Shown here: positions 44,315 through 57,167 of the stretch, in pieces | How the letters are laid out: each line of letters starts with the position of its first letter | Numbering within the stretch: position 1 is the stretch's first letter | Assembly (NCBI GenBank): GCA_030549495.1 | Contig: JAUIRK010000643.1 | Span: 310,001-374,000, forward strand | Length of the DNA: 64,000 nucleotides | Origin: Nectonema munidae | Lineage: Eukaryota > Nematomorpha > Nectonematoida > Nectonematidae | Reading direction: 5' to 3' | Translations under genes and position numbers: made by a program | Notes under the pieces: generated by a model | The model's database searches: none | Told to the model about the DNA's origin: nothing | What the model saw: the letters and a program-made list of their open reading frames with translations, nothing else

Positions 44315-45289
44315 CTTCCCTCTAATTTGTATTTAGAGTTAAATTAAAAAGAATTCTATTTTATCTCATTAGAAACTAGTTTTTAGCGAAATATGAGTTC
44401 AATATTTTTAGAACCTTTTTTCATGATACCAAATCAGCTATTCAAATTAATCACACATTTTTGGTAAAAATTTAGTCCCATCAATACACCAAACATTTTG
44501 CAAAAATGAAAATTTGTTTTTAAATGAAAGAAAAATAGTTTTCAATCGTTACAATTTTATATCAATGAATATTGTCAGACTCGCGTTAAAAATTTTCAAC
44601 AAAGGTAATATCAGTAGGTTTGTTACATTTTATAACATTTGAAAACTTAAATTTTTTCAAAAGCTATTTGGGAATGGATATTTTGACTAGCTATTTAGTT
44701 TAAAAGCAAAAATACTCTATTTGTTTAATATTTGAGCAGAGATATTTTTATAATGTTCGATTTTTGTAAGTAACACCGTACATAATTAATTAAATAATTT
44801 TTTTTAAGAAAATTTGTTCATTATTTTAATAAAAATATAATATCGAAACAAAATGTTTCAGGTGTGACAGCTGTCAGAATTATATTTGTAGACAAAAATA
44901 GTCAAAAAAACGCAATGATTTTCTTGTTCTCGTATACTATGATTTTTATGATTTATATTTGTTTAAATAAAGATTTTGTGTTCTTAGACTTGAATAATTT
45001 TATGAAAAGTGATTAAACTACCATTTTTGTATATTATGATTCCTTACAAAAGGTAAAAAATACAAGCGTTACCAAATCACCCTATATGGGTTAACTACTT
45101 CAACGTTGGCTTTTGTTGCTTATAAAAACTTGAAAATATCAAATAAACTATTTCATTTTTTATGCCTCCTATTATTTTGAAATTATTCTGAGAGCAGACA
45201 GTTTCATTTTAAATAGTGAAAATTGCTTTATTAGTTTATTTTGTCTCCTTTCTCTCTTATGTAGCAAATTTTTCAATTTTTAGTAAAAG

Positions 45290-45440
45290 GTAAGGTAAAG
45301 GTACCGTGGGTGTGTTTTCATTGACAAGGCACTGATGTACCGCTTATGTCAAATTTTGAACAAATTGGTATCGATGAGAAATCGAAACCAGAGGCTTCCG
45401 TGCTGAGTCCATCATCTTAACCAACCTGCCATGCCACCCA
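45290..45440 (-). repeat. tRNA-derived SINE, copy 2
   Basis: It is the counterpart of 26275-26420 inside the second large repeat. The B box has mutated here (GGTTTCGATTTC), so this copy should be transcriptionally weaker. Confidence 0.75.
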
Positions 45441-46779
45441 TAGAGTATGCTGTAGGAGATAATTCAAATTAGTTTTCAAAAAACTTAAGTTATGCTGTAA
45501 AATTTTTTTAGGTTTTGTTGAAGCTCTATAACTTTTTCGATAGACTTTTTTTCCTTGAAAGTTATTATAAAAGGCAAATCATTGCAAAATGTTAAAAGTT
45601 ATTTTACTTTTTGTAGCTTGCACCAATTTAGCTTATAAATATATTTGAATGATGCTGAGAAAAATGAAGCAATGCAATCTTAATTTATTGTTTGCACAAT
45701 TTTATCTTTATTTTATACCTTTTTTCAGAGTCTAACTAACTTATTCTTATACACTAAAAAGAATGAAAAAATTCTAATACCAAGTTTTCTAACTTTGTAG
45801 AAGATATAAATTTGGTGCTGAAGGTGGCCCATCAAATGAACTAACTTTAGTTCTTTCTAACTTTAGTTCTGTTTTACATTTTTGATAGAAATTACCTCAG
45901 CAAAGTTATGTAATTTAGATGTGTTTTTTAATTTATTTTTCTCAATAAAACATTTTCATTTTTTAAGAGGAAGAAATGGAACAACTGAAAATTAATGAAT
46001 GATTTTTTTCATTCAATAAAATTTCCAATTTTTTTTATTGTTAATCGATATATTTACCCCTTTTCTACACATAATGTGGAGATGGTGCGCATCTATTTGA
46101 AGTGAGAAAGAAGGAGCTATATATAAGTCCTCATTCATTGTTGACGTTAAGCTTAATAGGGCGGGGTTAAAGTTTACATTAAGCTTAATTAAGAATGAAA
46201 TAGAATAGACAAAAGAGGAATAGAAATTCACAAAAATTTGTTGCCTTTTTTGGAAGACGATTGAAAATCCGCCGCACCAATAATTTCAAGGATGTGCGCC
46301 CCTGAATCAAACACATTTTTTTCATATAAACATCACAGGGTGTCTAGTAGACTCTTTTCCTTCAGACTACATTCACTCATATAAAACTCTCCAACCTTCA
46401 GTTATTTTTTTTCAGTTGTTTTCTCTATCAATCAAATATCCTTTCATCAATTCCTGTAATGTGCCTGATAGACTACTTCATTTTCAAATGAAAAGCCTAT
46501 TCGCCCCCTATCAATTTTGGATTTTTTTAAACTAGTGTATATGCGATATGCAAATTTAATTAAAATATTTTCCCTGGAAGTTTAGCATTTAAATTTCACC
46601 AATTTTGTAAAAAAATATAAAATTGTCTTATAAATTTATGTATGCGCTGAATACACTCTATTTTAAAGGATTGCTTGAATATTTGGTCTCTCATTGTATT
46701 TCCAGATCAGTAATTTTGAAAATTGCAAAAAAAAATTTCGCCCCCCAATAATTTTGAGGATGTGCGCCTCTGATTGGTA

Positions 46780-47385
46780 CTGTGATTCTAGGTCCCCTCA
46801 AAGATTATTGGTACCATGATTTTAATTCGCCTCAAAGAAGTGGGTTTGCCATTCGTTTCTCTCTACTCTCGAAACATATCGGATTCAAGGTTACTAAAAT
46901 GTAAGATAAAAAATAAACACAGTTTCCAAAATTATCATGAGTTATGTGTCACAGTTTCATTTTTGTTAACGCAGTATCCCCATTAGGCCTAATCTACGGG
47001 ACTCAATTCCTTTTAAGATTATAGAAGTAACTTTAATAAAAATAATATGATATATTAGATATAAGAAAAGAAATAAAAGTTTTTACCTGCTTAACATAAA
47101 ATATATAGAATAACACTATTTTTGCATAACCGATTTGTACACAGGAAAGTGTCTGCTTCCGTTTGAACGTCTTTTATTTCTACTGATTCATATAGGCTTT
47201 ATTAGCATATAAGCATTATTGGCAATTATAGCATTGCAAACTTTATGCAAACCACATGCGATTTACCATAAGTATGTATGTATATGCAGAAGGAAAACTC
47301 CATCTTCTCCATTGCTTCTATTATAATCGATTTTTTTATTCTTGATTTTTCTATATCTGATATGTTCATTCTCGTTTTTCTCTCT
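46780..47385. other. spacer before the piggyBac relic
   Basis: Nothing coding was recognised. The 5' end of the piggyBac element probably falls in this stretch but no TTAACCC terminus was identified. Confidence 0.4.
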
Positions 47386-47389
47386 AGTT

Positions 47390-49090
47390 TTTCCCTGATA
47401 TGAGTTCTACAAGTAGCGATTTTGGTAGTGTGGGTGAAAGTGTGGGATCAGACGTTTATTCTTCAAGTGATTATGAAATTGTTACCACAAGTATAGTAGC
47501 GAGAGTGAAGACGATGAATCAGATTTTCTCGTAGCACCTGACGGAAGAGAGTATTCCTGGGAACCTAATAGAGAAGTTCGTGGAGGAGGATTTTATCTAT
47601 GAATATCCGTAATGCCGTTTTATCTCCTCTTGGTCCTCTAAGTGATGCTAAAAATATGACGGAATCTTTTGGAGTTTTTGCCTCTTTTTACTCAAAGTTT
47701 GATAAGACATATATATGGATGCACCAAAGCAAAAATTACAGATAAAAATAAATTTGCTTGCATAAGTAGTTTTTAGTATTTTATTTTTATAGTTTGACAG
47801 AATCTCCTCTTGAAAATTTGCGTTATTGTTATGACAAGTTCTCCGTAGAGGATATCCTAACATATTTTGGCTGTCTATTTCACATTGGCCAGTCTAAAAA
47901 CCAACAGATGGATATAAAGTATTTATTCTCAGAAAAAAAGTGAAGAACCTTTTTTGATTGCTGCTATCAGCCGAAATATGCTCTTACTCGTAAATGCTTT
48001 CATACGCTTTGATGTTTAAAGAGAGAGAAACCCACTAAACAAATTGAGCAAAGGGTTAGGCATATGCACGATGAGTTTATCAATAATTGCTACAAATATT
48101 CATGTCCCACAGACTATCTAACAATAAACGAAAAATTGGTGAAGTATAGGGGTAGATCTCCTATAAAAGTATATGATCCTTCGAAACCCGGGCGGTATGG
48201 TATGAAAGTTTATCATTTTAATGATTCAAGAAGTTTTTATGTCCTAGCTAGTGAAGTGTATGTAACCGGTTTGCCCGATAAGGAATATTTAAAATCAACT
48301 AACATCGTAAAACGCTTGGTCACTAGTTCCAAGGTACTTTTGGTTTGTGGAATTTATGTAGACCGTTTTTTATGGTACATGAACTTTGCATTTGGACTAA
48401 AAATCAAGGGTTAACTATATGTGGCACCATCAGAAGTGGTCGTAGATTTATACCATATTTGTTACGACCTGAATTTTTAAAAATTTGAAGCTAACGAAAA
48501 GTAGGTTTTTGTATACGGAGTATGCTTCTCTATTCCCGAAAAACACGCAAAAAAATTTTTAAGCCCGTTTACATTATGCTTGGTCAACATGTTTCGGAAA
48601 TAAATACACTTGGTAATAAGAAAAAACCTCAAACTGTTCTAGACTGTAATGCTCACAAAACAGGCGTAGACACATTCAAACGAATGGCTCGGAACTTCAT
48701 TTGCTACATGGCATCAAGAATATGATCAAGATGGTATATGGCAATTTTTACCAATTTTCTTGATATTGCGGCCAGTAATAGTTGGGTGATAGTAAAAGCC
48801 AACATGCCAAGTTTATATTCGAGTATTTCAAAAGGTGGGAGAAAATACTTTATCAGGAATCTTTTTTTTGGAATTTTTCAGGAAAAATACTCATATCATC
48901 ACTAGAAACCTTTTGGCTTTTTACGGATTAATAAAACATATGATACAGCCCCACCCTCATCAAGTTGCCATGGTTATTGTTTTGTGTCCAATTGCCATCC
49001 AAGAAAAGAGGGACGAGGAAGTGTGAAAAATGTCAAAGGTCGATATGTAAAAGTCATACCATACTTGTATGCACTGAATGTGGAAGCACA
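47390..49090 (+). mobile_element. piggyBac transposon relic, plus strand
   Basis: Pieces in transposase order are: a Ser/Asp-rich leader from ATG 47401 (MSSTSSDFGSVGESVGSDVY) continuing out of frame to SEDDESDFLVAPDGREYSWE; the frame at 48064-48414 with CPTDYLTINEKLVKYRGRSP and PSKPGRYGMKVYHFNDS, the catalytic Asp region of piggyBac (YLTIDExLVxFRGRCPF); 48522-48725 with KKPQTVLDCNAHKTGVDTFK, the last catalytic region; FTNFLDIAASNSWVI; and a Cys-rich end (RGRCEKCQRSICKSHT near 49015-49060). Frameshifts and stops are numerous. It belongs to a different lineage from the relic at 29520-31955. Confidence 0.85.
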
Positions 49091-49429
49091 TAAAACTTTT
49101 TTATAATTATATTTAATAATATTCTCTATTTTTGATTTTGTTTTGTAAATACTTTTATTGTTTATCTTTTTTGTTTTTTTTCATTCTCATTCGACGTTTT
49201 ACCTCATTTATTTTGTTTCTAAACTAATAAATCTCTTTGTTCAAAACTTCTAAAATTTGAATATACTGGTATTTAAAATCTTTATTGTTAGAATCTCCTA
49301 CAATATATTCTACAGAAACAAATCTAAAATTTTGCCAAACAAACTTATTCAATTTATGCGAAGTTTTCAATGTTTTTAAAGAATACTGAATTATGAAACA
49401 CTGGTTAAAAATAGCATTAATATTGTCAT

Positions 49430-50420
49430 AGAGTTTAGATGAATTTTCACTAATCAAAAAAACTACCCTCAATAACTTTAGAAGAAACTTTATTACGTTC
49501 CCGTAGTTTTAGCAAAAATAAAGCAATCGTTTGATTCATATTGTCCTCAGAACTTTTGTGTTCACAAGATGAAATAAGTTTTTTCCCATTAATATAATTC
49601 TACGTTAATTTGGGGTTTCATTTGATGTCTCTCAAAATATTGATTTCATAGTTTATTCTGGGTTCTTTAGTCAATTTACGAAGATTGTTTCTGGCTTTCC
49701 TACATTTCCTTGTAAACAATTTCTTCTTCTTTTTATTAAAGTGAAATTGAGTCTTTGTTCATAAAAATTTTGAGTGTTTTTCTGTCTGAAAATAATGGAA
49801 CATGTAATTGAATTTGTTTTTTGAGTTTTTCTCCTCCTGTCAATATTTTTAATAATGACATAATCAGCAGCTTGAATTAGGATGTTTAGTAAAATATTGG
49901 ATTGTTTTCAGAACAATGAAAGACTGAATGAAAGATATACAATTATTAACACTTTTGGTTAAGTCAGGTAAAATTCATCTATAAGATTTTCATTACTTAT
50001 GATCAATAAGGCTAGTAAACTTTCATTACAACTTGGATCAATTCTTTTAGGTATTTGAATGACTTGTTTCAAAGTTTTCTTGAATAAAATTCTTCAGGAG
50101 AGTTTGGTATGCCTTGGCATGTATCCCATTCGATCATAGGATACTTGAAATCTTGAACAACTACGTAGTTAAGCGAGGAAAATTTGTTTTTTATTTCAGT
50201 AATTTTCTGGATAATTTCAAGACATCCTTCAAATTTATCATTATTTGGACTTCTATAAAAACAACTGATGATTGTGGTATGCTCATTATTAGAAGCTTTT
50301 ATGCTCAAGATTTTTCATTTGGTGTTTGGATAAAATGCAATCACTTCTCAAATATACCATCAATTTATAAAGATTCACGTTTATGAGATATTTGATAAAA
50401 TCAAACTTCAAAACTGAAAA
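49430..50420 (-). mobile_element. LINE remnant: endonuclease and linker
   Basis: On the minus strand 50308-50069 reads TTIISCFYRSPNNDKF and then NYVVVQDFKYPMIEWD, matching the CxYRxPN...GDFNYPxIDW blocks of the APE endonuclease of Jockey/CR1-like LINEs, with the catalytic GDFN changed to QDFK. Near 49700-49640 KCRKARNNLRKLTKEPRI is typical of the linker before the reverse transcriptase. The copy is broken and truncated before the reverse transcriptase. Confidence 0.75.
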
Positions 50421-50801
50421 TATGGAAGCAATATCATTTTAAGTTTATAAAAATTGTAAAAACTCCATTTCAACAAATAGTAGAGAAGTGAAATTTGAAA
50501 ATTTTTACTTTCCCTAGATAATATAAATAGAGGCAAAGTCTTTGCAATTTTTATTTTTTATTTTCCTGAAATCATATTTTTTTCAGCTTTCAACTTTGTT
50601 TCATCATATTAACTATAGATAAATAATTATCCTTGCTATGTAAGTATTTATCTGTTAAATAAACTAAATTACAAACAAATTAACATGACACACTTTTTAT
50701 GATTGTGCAAATGAGCACAATATTACGGTACTGACTAATTTCTGTACTACAAAAAAACATTAAAAAAAAAGAAGTTTTTCTACAGAGTGAAATTAGGAAA
50801 A

Positions 50802-50807
50802 TTTATT
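50802..50807 (-). promoter_or_regulatory. polyadenylation signal AATAAA
   Basis: GAATAAATTT on the minus strand lies about 55 bases past the stop codon of the gene at 50861-51676 and suits its 3' end. Confidence 0.5.
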
Positions 50808-50860
50808 CAAATAATCAAAATAACGATGTCAAAACGCCACAAATGTTGTTAAACGATGGA

Positions 50861-51676
50861 TCATTTTTTCTCCTCTTCCTTTATGTCTTTGTCATCTGGT
50901 CTACCTTAAAATAAAAAGTTTTTAATTTCTTTTCAGTTTTGCGAATTTAAAAATTTTACAGTAGAATTTTTTTTTGTATTGAGCATTTTGCATGTAATTT
51001 GAATCGGGATTTTTTTCAATTAAAGCATTACTATATCCTTTAAAGTGTCCAAATAATAGTTTAAGAGAAGTAGCCTCTTGACTAGCTATAAAAGAAAAAT
51101 GAACAATTAATTTGCTTTCACCCGTATCGTCTTTCGATACGTTCTTGTCGTAGAGATATTTTATTACGGCATTTAATTCAGAAAAGACGTATATTTTGGT
51201 AACATAACTTAAAGGAAAAACCGTAAACTCTAGATGAATTGTATCACCAACTTTGCATTCTTTAGGTTCATCACCTGGAATTACGATAAATAGTTCTATT
51301 TCAATTACAAAAAAATGTAAAAAAAAAGATAAAAAATTTTGATTTGATAAAAAAATATAAAATTAATTACCAAAAAAATAAATTTTGAATTCGTTTCCTT
51401 TCCTTGTTATATTCTCTTTCGTGACATTATTTTTTTTTGAAGGAAGAATAAATAAAGTATTGCTTGGAAGATTTGTTGTTGGAAAATTAACTTGAAGTTT
51501 GTAAATATTTTCATCTATTTGATATTTTATTCCTATATTTTCAGGAACAGTAAAAAAGGAGATAGCTCTTTTTTTTTTGCATCTATATTTCACCTCTATT
51601 GAGCCAACTTGATGTTGTTCATTTAATTCAGGAAATAACAAGAAATAATTAGACTCTGAAAGTAACTTGCATTTAA
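50861..51676 (-). CDS. unrecognised two-module protein, last three exons
   Basis: Exon 51676-51371 (acceptor TTTCATAG|TT, donor TTTG|GTAATT), exon 51295-50960 (acceptor TGAAATAG|AA, donor TACT|GTAAAA) and exon 50904-50861 (acceptor TTTTAAG|GT, stop TGA at 50863-50861) join with every boundary in phase 1. Exon A encodes KCKLLSESNYFLLFPELNEQ and later VGSIEVKYRCKKKRAISFF; exon B encodes ECKVGDTIHLEFTVFPLSYV and later KLIVHFSFIASQEATSLKLL; exon C encodes the charged tail RPDDKDIKEEEKK. Symmetric 1-1 exons of about 100-110 residues with a beta-like hydrophobic alternation and few Cys are typical of tandem extracellular Ig-like or FN3-like modules, which is inference. I do not recognise the family. 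Upstream exons were not found. Confidence 0.6.
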
Positions 51677-51719
51677 CTATGAAATAAAAAAGCAAATATA
51701 TTAAAATAAAATTACAACC

Positions 51720-52420
51720 AAAAAAGAAGTATTAAGTCCACAAAGAGACCCCGGGGCCCAAACCCTTTACACCTGGATACGTCTAAGAAAATGGCGCACT
51801 ACATATTCGAATGAAAGTAGTTAATACGCGAAGTAAATAAAAGTTTTTGGAATAAATTATTTCCGTCATTTGTAAACATATTTACGTGTAAATTTAAATT
51901 CTTGTTAAATATAATTTAGCAAAATTTGGTTAAAATTTGCATTTTTAAAATTATGAAGAATTTGGAATAACTGGATTTTCTTTCAAAGATGAATGAGAAG
52001 AGTTTATTTAAATGTCAAATAAAGAATAATATTCCACGCTTTACTTTTAATTCAACAGGGAATATAAGGAAAGTGTAAATAGGGGGAAGCAGCGGCAGAT
52101 ACAGAGGGACGCTAAGGTGGTCTAGGCCCCTTTTTTTCAACCTCTTTTGAAAGTTTAGATATATAATTTTGATGAATTTGACAGCATAAAAAATATTTTA
52201 TATTCCAATATTTTAAATAAATATATTTAATATACAATAATTATGTAAAAGCAAATGCTTATGAAATAAGAAGTGAAACTTTGTGTACTGTAAATTATTT
52301 TTAAAAAAATTATAGCCCCAGTCTTGCCATGCCTATATAGAGGTTCTGAATCCACATCTGGGTTAGATCATTTAAAAATGATACATATGGCATAAAAGAA
52401 CAAAGCCGGCGTCTTGTGTT
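51720..52420. other. spacer with possible MITE ends
   Basis: GACCCCGGGGCCCAAACCCT near 51748 and CAGCGGCAGATACAGAGGGA near 52091 look like transposon termini, but no matching partners were identified. No gene. Confidence 0.35.
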
Positions 52421-52424
52421 TGAA

Positions 52425-52560
52425 GGTAAAGGTACTATGAGGTGTTTTCATCGAGAAGGCACACTTGCGCGGCTTGTATAAAAACTACGAGGAAAGTAGA
52501 ACCCAGGACCTTGAGTTATCAAAACCCAGTATCTAACGAACCTTATTCAGGCCCAGATAT
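52425..52560 (-). repeat. tRNA-derived SINE, copy 3
   Basis: The minus strand has AATAAGGTTCGTTAGATACT, then AAGGTCCTGGGTTCTACTTT, and the downstream AAACACCTCATAGTACCTTT segment shared with 26275-26420. It is more diverged than the other two. Confidence 0.6.
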
Positions 52561-52713
52561 GAGGTTGAAAAAAGTATTTTATTGAGCATGCATGCCCGAT
52601 TTTGGCGGAATTATACCGATTTAGACATTTCAAACAGCAAAACTTGTTGACAACACAATTTTGAGGATGATAAAAAGCTTGTTTCACTTATAAAAAAAAA
52701 TTGGTGGAGGGGG

Positions 52714-52829
52714 TTTTTATTTTTTTTTTTTTTTTTTAAAAAAAATTTTTTAAAAAAAAAACCAAAAAACTTAAAAATTATATAAAACTCAAATTTTCAA
52801 TTAAAAAAAAAAAAAAAAAAAAATATTTT
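52714..52829. repeat. poly(T)/poly(A) low-complexity patch
   Basis: A run of 17 T after GGGTTTTTA, then A runs, AAATTTTTTAAAAAAAAAAC and a final run of 21 A. It could be a poly(A) tail remnant or an assembly error. Confidence 0.8.
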
Positions 52830-53440
52830 TTGGTGATGTACCGATTAGATTACCATCGGTAATGGTATCGCCTTTTTTGTTTGATAGATATCCGCCATTT
52901 TTTATATTTATCACTGATTTTATCAGGCGAACAGATAGACAAATTAAAGTTTATAATAGAGCCAAAAAGAGATAATAAAATGAAAGCTGCATCATTGCTG
53001 ACAATTTGAGGATCCTTCACAAATAACGTAAAACCAATCTTCCTTTATTTTGATCGCTCTTCTCAAACTATATTTCTACTTCATATAACATAGTATGTCA
53101 ATTTGTTTTACCTTCCTCCACGTTTAATTGACGTTTAGTTTAGGTGGACAAGTTTACTCACCTAAAAAACAATTTATAAAGAACCACGAGAGAAAAGCTC
53201 GTATTTTTACATTAAAGTATAATATTAAATTTTACACATTGAAGTTTTGTAATTATCTCAGAGCCTTTCTATTGAAGGGAACCGGTTTGTTGATCTTGGT
53301 TTTTTTTGTTATTACGTGTTGCAGTTTCAGATGATAGGAACAAATATCACCCTGGATATTTGCTAAAATTCGTGTTCCTTGTGAAATAATAATCCGTATT
53401 TTCCAATTACAAAATGTTTTCCACCTTTATCATCTAAAAG

Positions 53441-54062
53441 AAGGGTTCTCAACCTTTTTTCTACCATGGCCCCCTTTTTGCTCAAATATTAGTGTATGGC
53501 CCCATAAAGTTTTTCATATATTTTTCTATTTTTTAGAGGTCAAAAACGAAAATTCGGAACTTTTTCATGAAGTTAGTCATTCAAACAACACATAACATCA
53601 AAGCAAAAAAACTGTAAAATTCCTTCAAAAATTATAGTGCTTCTATAACTTTTTTTCATAATAGTTTATAATTAGAGTTGCTTTCCAATTGAGTCTTTTT
53701 TACTTCATATTAACGGTCTAAGCCTAGTAGATGTGGAAACAAAACTATAAAAAAGTTCATGAAAATAGAATTTTCATATAAAGTTTCAAGATATAGTTGC
53801 TAAAATAGTTTTTGCATCATATGTATATAATATAGAAAAATCGGCAAAGCTTTGCAGCATTTTTATAAATAAAAATCAGTCTTTTCGTCAACTTAAATTT
53901 TAATGTAATCATCCACCTATATCAATACGAACTTATAACTTGTTTTGTGACTTCTCTATGATTTGATGTATTGTATTTAAATCATATATTTATCTGTGGC
54001 CCCCTTAAAATTTCTTGTGGCCCCTCAGGGGTCCATATGGCCCACGTTGAGAAACCCTGAAT
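53441..54062. mobile_element. hAT-type non-autonomous element, 622 bp
   Basis: The left end AAGGGTTCTCAACCTTTT and the inverted right end GGGTTTCTCAACGTGGGCCA are the CAGGGTTTCTCAAC type. Identical 8-bp flanks TCTAAAAG lie at 53433-53440 and 54063-54070. The frame at 53128-53334 lies outside it. No transposase was found inside. Confidence 0.85.
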
Positions 54063-54411
54063 TCTAAAAGACTCTCCTTTTCACACCAAAAGAAAAATTG
54101 GTCAAATTGGATTCACATTTATATAACTCTTTTGAATTACTCAATACTAGATGACTACACCTTCTAGTTCGGAGAACAAATAAATTGTAAACATTATTAA
54201 GATAATTTTTACAGATGAAAGTATTCTAGGTAGTAAAAAAACTAGCTTAACGTAAATAACGTTTGGGTTTGGAGGAAAGAAAGCGAACAAAACATTTTCC
54301 ACTTTTATGTAGTTTGGTGAAAATATATTTCATTATCAGCAAGTTAATCAAGGTTAGAATAATGGATTTGGATGCAGAAACATTTGAAGATTTGAAAATG
54401 ATACAGTAAAC

Positions 54412-54870
54412 TCCAAGTCAAGTTCGCAAAAGGCGAATATTCGTATAACTCGAACTTTCTTTCGAGCCCAGAAATTTTTTATATTATATCAAACTAAAAG
54501 TATCTCTAAGTCGATTTTTTTATAACTCGAAATTGTTTGGCATCCCCAATACTCAAATTAGAAGAAATTCTTCATCTCTAAGTCGAACTCATAATTTACT
54601 TTTAAAATGAATGTTACAATCACTACAATGGCATTTGACATCTGAAAAATGTAGTAGTTATTGCGACACTGAAGCTCTTAAAACATCATTACGATATGAA
54701 TGTAATTTCCAAAGATCTCCGATTAGGCAGCGAATCATTTATATACTCGCATCGAGAAACGTGTCATTTCGAAGAACACCCTTATGGATAAAAATACCCT
54801 TAGCTCGAAAACTTTTATGGATCAATTACCTTGAGCAATCCATACATACTGCTTTATTTTAATCGCGGCA
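54412..54870. mobile_element. pogo/Tigger-like fragment
   Basis: It starts CAGTAAACTCCAAGTCAAGT and carries repeated TATAACTCGAA motifs (near 54455, 54521), the kind found in the ends of pogo/Tigger elements. The plus-strand frame 54611-54862 is not a recognisable transposase. The other end was not found. Confidence 0.4.
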
Positions 54871-54896
54871 ATCATTCATACCGGCTAAATCAGTGG

Positions 54897-55000
54897 TACT
54901 CAACCTTTCAAGTAACGGATCCCTTTAAAAAATGTTCTTTAAGCCTACCCAACTACCTGTTTTTAATTGCGTTTAGTTAACTTAAAAATAGTTTTCCATC
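54897..55000. mobile_element. hAT-like terminal fragment
   Basis: CAGTGGTACTCAACCTTTCA followed by GGATCCCTTT is a hAT-type terminus related to the CTCAACC ends at 53441. The opposite end was not found. Confidence 0.4.
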
Positions 55001-55004
55001 TTTA

Positions 55005-56395
55005 TGTAAGTTAAAAAAATATTAGAAAAATTAAAAATAATTATTTTACTTGTTGCTTGTCTTGAATAAGAAGATAAAATTGTGGAAAAGTGTTGGAAAC
55101 ATCAATCCGCATGTACTCTTTTAAATTTAGACGATTTATATTTTTTGATATTAACGAGAAGTGCCAAAAATGCGGATTCACAAAGATGAGTTGTAATAAA
55201 GAGAAGCAGAATGAATGACGAGAAAGGTTGGACGAATAGAGAAGTTTTTTAAAAATTGTTATAGTTTTTTTTTGTTAAGAAAATTTGATTATAAAATTAC
55301 AATACAAGGAAGAAAAATGACCCTTTTGATGGATTGATCTACCTCACGAAAATATTTAGCAAATTTTTTTAATAAATACGGGAGTTTTCTTATGGAAAAG
55401 TATCAAGAAAAATTGGAGCAAGAACAATTTAAGTATTATATAATTTTTTTGTTTTTATTGATTGAACTTTAAAACGTTGTTAAAAAAATTTGCTAAAGTC
55501 GAAGTTTTTTTATGGTCCCAAGCTGGACATTAAGGAGACTTAGAAGGAGTTTTATTAATTTTTTAAAGCAATTTTATATTTATTAAATCTGTAGCTCTAA
55601 AATTTTAATTCGATTTAAAGCTCATACATCTCAATATTTTTGAAAATAACATCTTTGTGAATTTTGGCTTCTTCAACTGTTCACCTCGGGGAATAAGTCT
55701 TCTTGCAGCGATCCCCTCTCTAAATCTCGTCTATGTATAAGTTGCTGTTAACAATCCATCAGTAAGTCGTCATGTGTTACTTCCTAAAAGTAAGTCGCTG
55801 CAAAGCAGTACGATGAGTGAATGCCCATTTACAAGCAACAAAAAGATTGACTCCTCACTAAATTTCTCAAAAATTACTTTTTATCAAAGAAAAACAACCA
55901 ACCAATTACTTTTTATCAAAGAAAAGTATCAATATTTTTTTTTATTTTTTAAACACAAAGAATAGATAATAAAAATATTTAAAAAACAATTAAAAAATAG
56001 AAAAATTTATTAATTGAACATATATTTAAAAATCAATACTTCGCCATACTATAATATCACTTATTTGAATGATTGATCTCTATCTTTACATAGTGAAAGA
56101 AGAGTATAAGATAATATAACCAAGAATCCCTATATTTTCTCGAATTAAGATATTGCATCTCGTATAATGCGAGTAAAAGTCAAATTATTACCAAAGAAGT
56201 ATGATCTACATATTGATATTTTCTTATTTAATTTTTGTCATCTTTTACTTTCATATGTGTTGTAAAGTTAGAATTGTTTATACATCAAAATACAAAAGTG
56301 TGAAATAACTTTGAAATATGCTTTATATATATGTTGAAAAAATAATAAAGAAGACTATCCAATATAATTATTCCAATAAGATACCATAAAAAAGA
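55005..56395. other. AT-rich spacer
   Basis: No gene was recognised; the frame at 55774-55965 has no family resemblance. Confidence 0.4.
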
Positions 56396-56399
56396 CTAT

Positions 56400-56700
56400 C
56401 CATATTGTTTCTTTTTTTATACTAATTTTATGATATTACCTTTGCTCTATAACTTGAAAAGAAAAGGTTACATCACAGTAAGAACAATAAAGGCAAATAG
56501 AACAGGAAAAAACTATCCGTTAAAAGATGTAAAGTTGTTGAATAAAATGAATAGAGGATCTTATGATACTTGTTTTACTATACATCAAAATTCTAAAATA
56601 TCATTTACAAGATGGAAAGATATTGCTGTTGTTGCAGTAGCATCAACTTCATTTGGCTCTGAACCACTTGATTGTGTAAAAAGATGGAGCATTTCGTAAA
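56400..56700 (+). mobile_element. piggyBac transposase fragment
   Basis: The frame from ATG 56430 reads LPLLYNLKRKGYITVRTIKA, NRTGKNYPLKDVKLLNKMNR and VVAVASTSFGSEPLDCVKRW. This is the stretch LxxxLKxKGxxxxGTxRxNRxGxxPLKDxKxMxKxxRG...VVxVASxxxGxEPxxxVKRWS of PGBD-type transposases, ending just before the final catalytic region. Only this C-terminal part of the catalytic domain is present; it is open for 89 codons. No flanking parts or ends were found. Confidence 0.85.
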
Positions 56701-57042
56701 ATAAATATATGAGCGAAAAAACACTAAGCGAACTTTTTTTACTAGCAAATCGCAAAAATTTAACTTCCGCGAAAATTTCTCGATTTACTATCAGAATATC
56801 AGAGGTTGTATGGGAATTGACTATACTTAAGAACCTCTTTAAAATAGCAAAGAATTTCATTAAAAATTCATAGCAAAAAATTAATTTAAATATAAAAATT
56901 TATGTTATATGCAACATTTGGCAAAGTATAAAGTAAAGATTTTCGAGGAATTGGAATAAAGGTTTCGAGAAGGGTACTATATTTTTTCGATGTCATTCCA
57001 ATACCGATACTTGGAAAAAAGAAAGACTCCCAATCCGATTAA

Positions 57043-57167
57043 TCCGTTAACCACCAGAATAATCAGACGATATCTAATGTAAAGCAGAAGATTTGTATGA
57101 GCATTGATAAACATAGACGATTTTATTTTTGTAAAGTCGACAATAGTCGACATTGGGGGTTAACGGG
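57043..57167. mobile_element. piggyBac-type MITE (GTCGAC hairpin)
   Basis: A 125-bp element lies between TTAA at 57039-57042 and 57168-57171, with ends TCCGTTAACCACCAG and the inverted CCCGTTAACCCCCAA. A hairpin GTCGAC-AATA-GTCGAC is at 57136-57151, 16 bp from the right end. The interior matches 20070-20330 without the nested insertion. Confidence 0.85.

Larger units (their letters stand above)
44018..46775. repeat. 2.7-kb dispersed repeat, copy 2
   Basis: It is collinear with 24950-27630. It carries a few extra short segments (for example near 45797-45850 and 46520-46570) and lacks parts of the simple CTCTCTT-rich leader of copy 1. The repeat includes the MITE at 44120-44314 and the SINE at 45290-45440. 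Confidence 0.85.
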
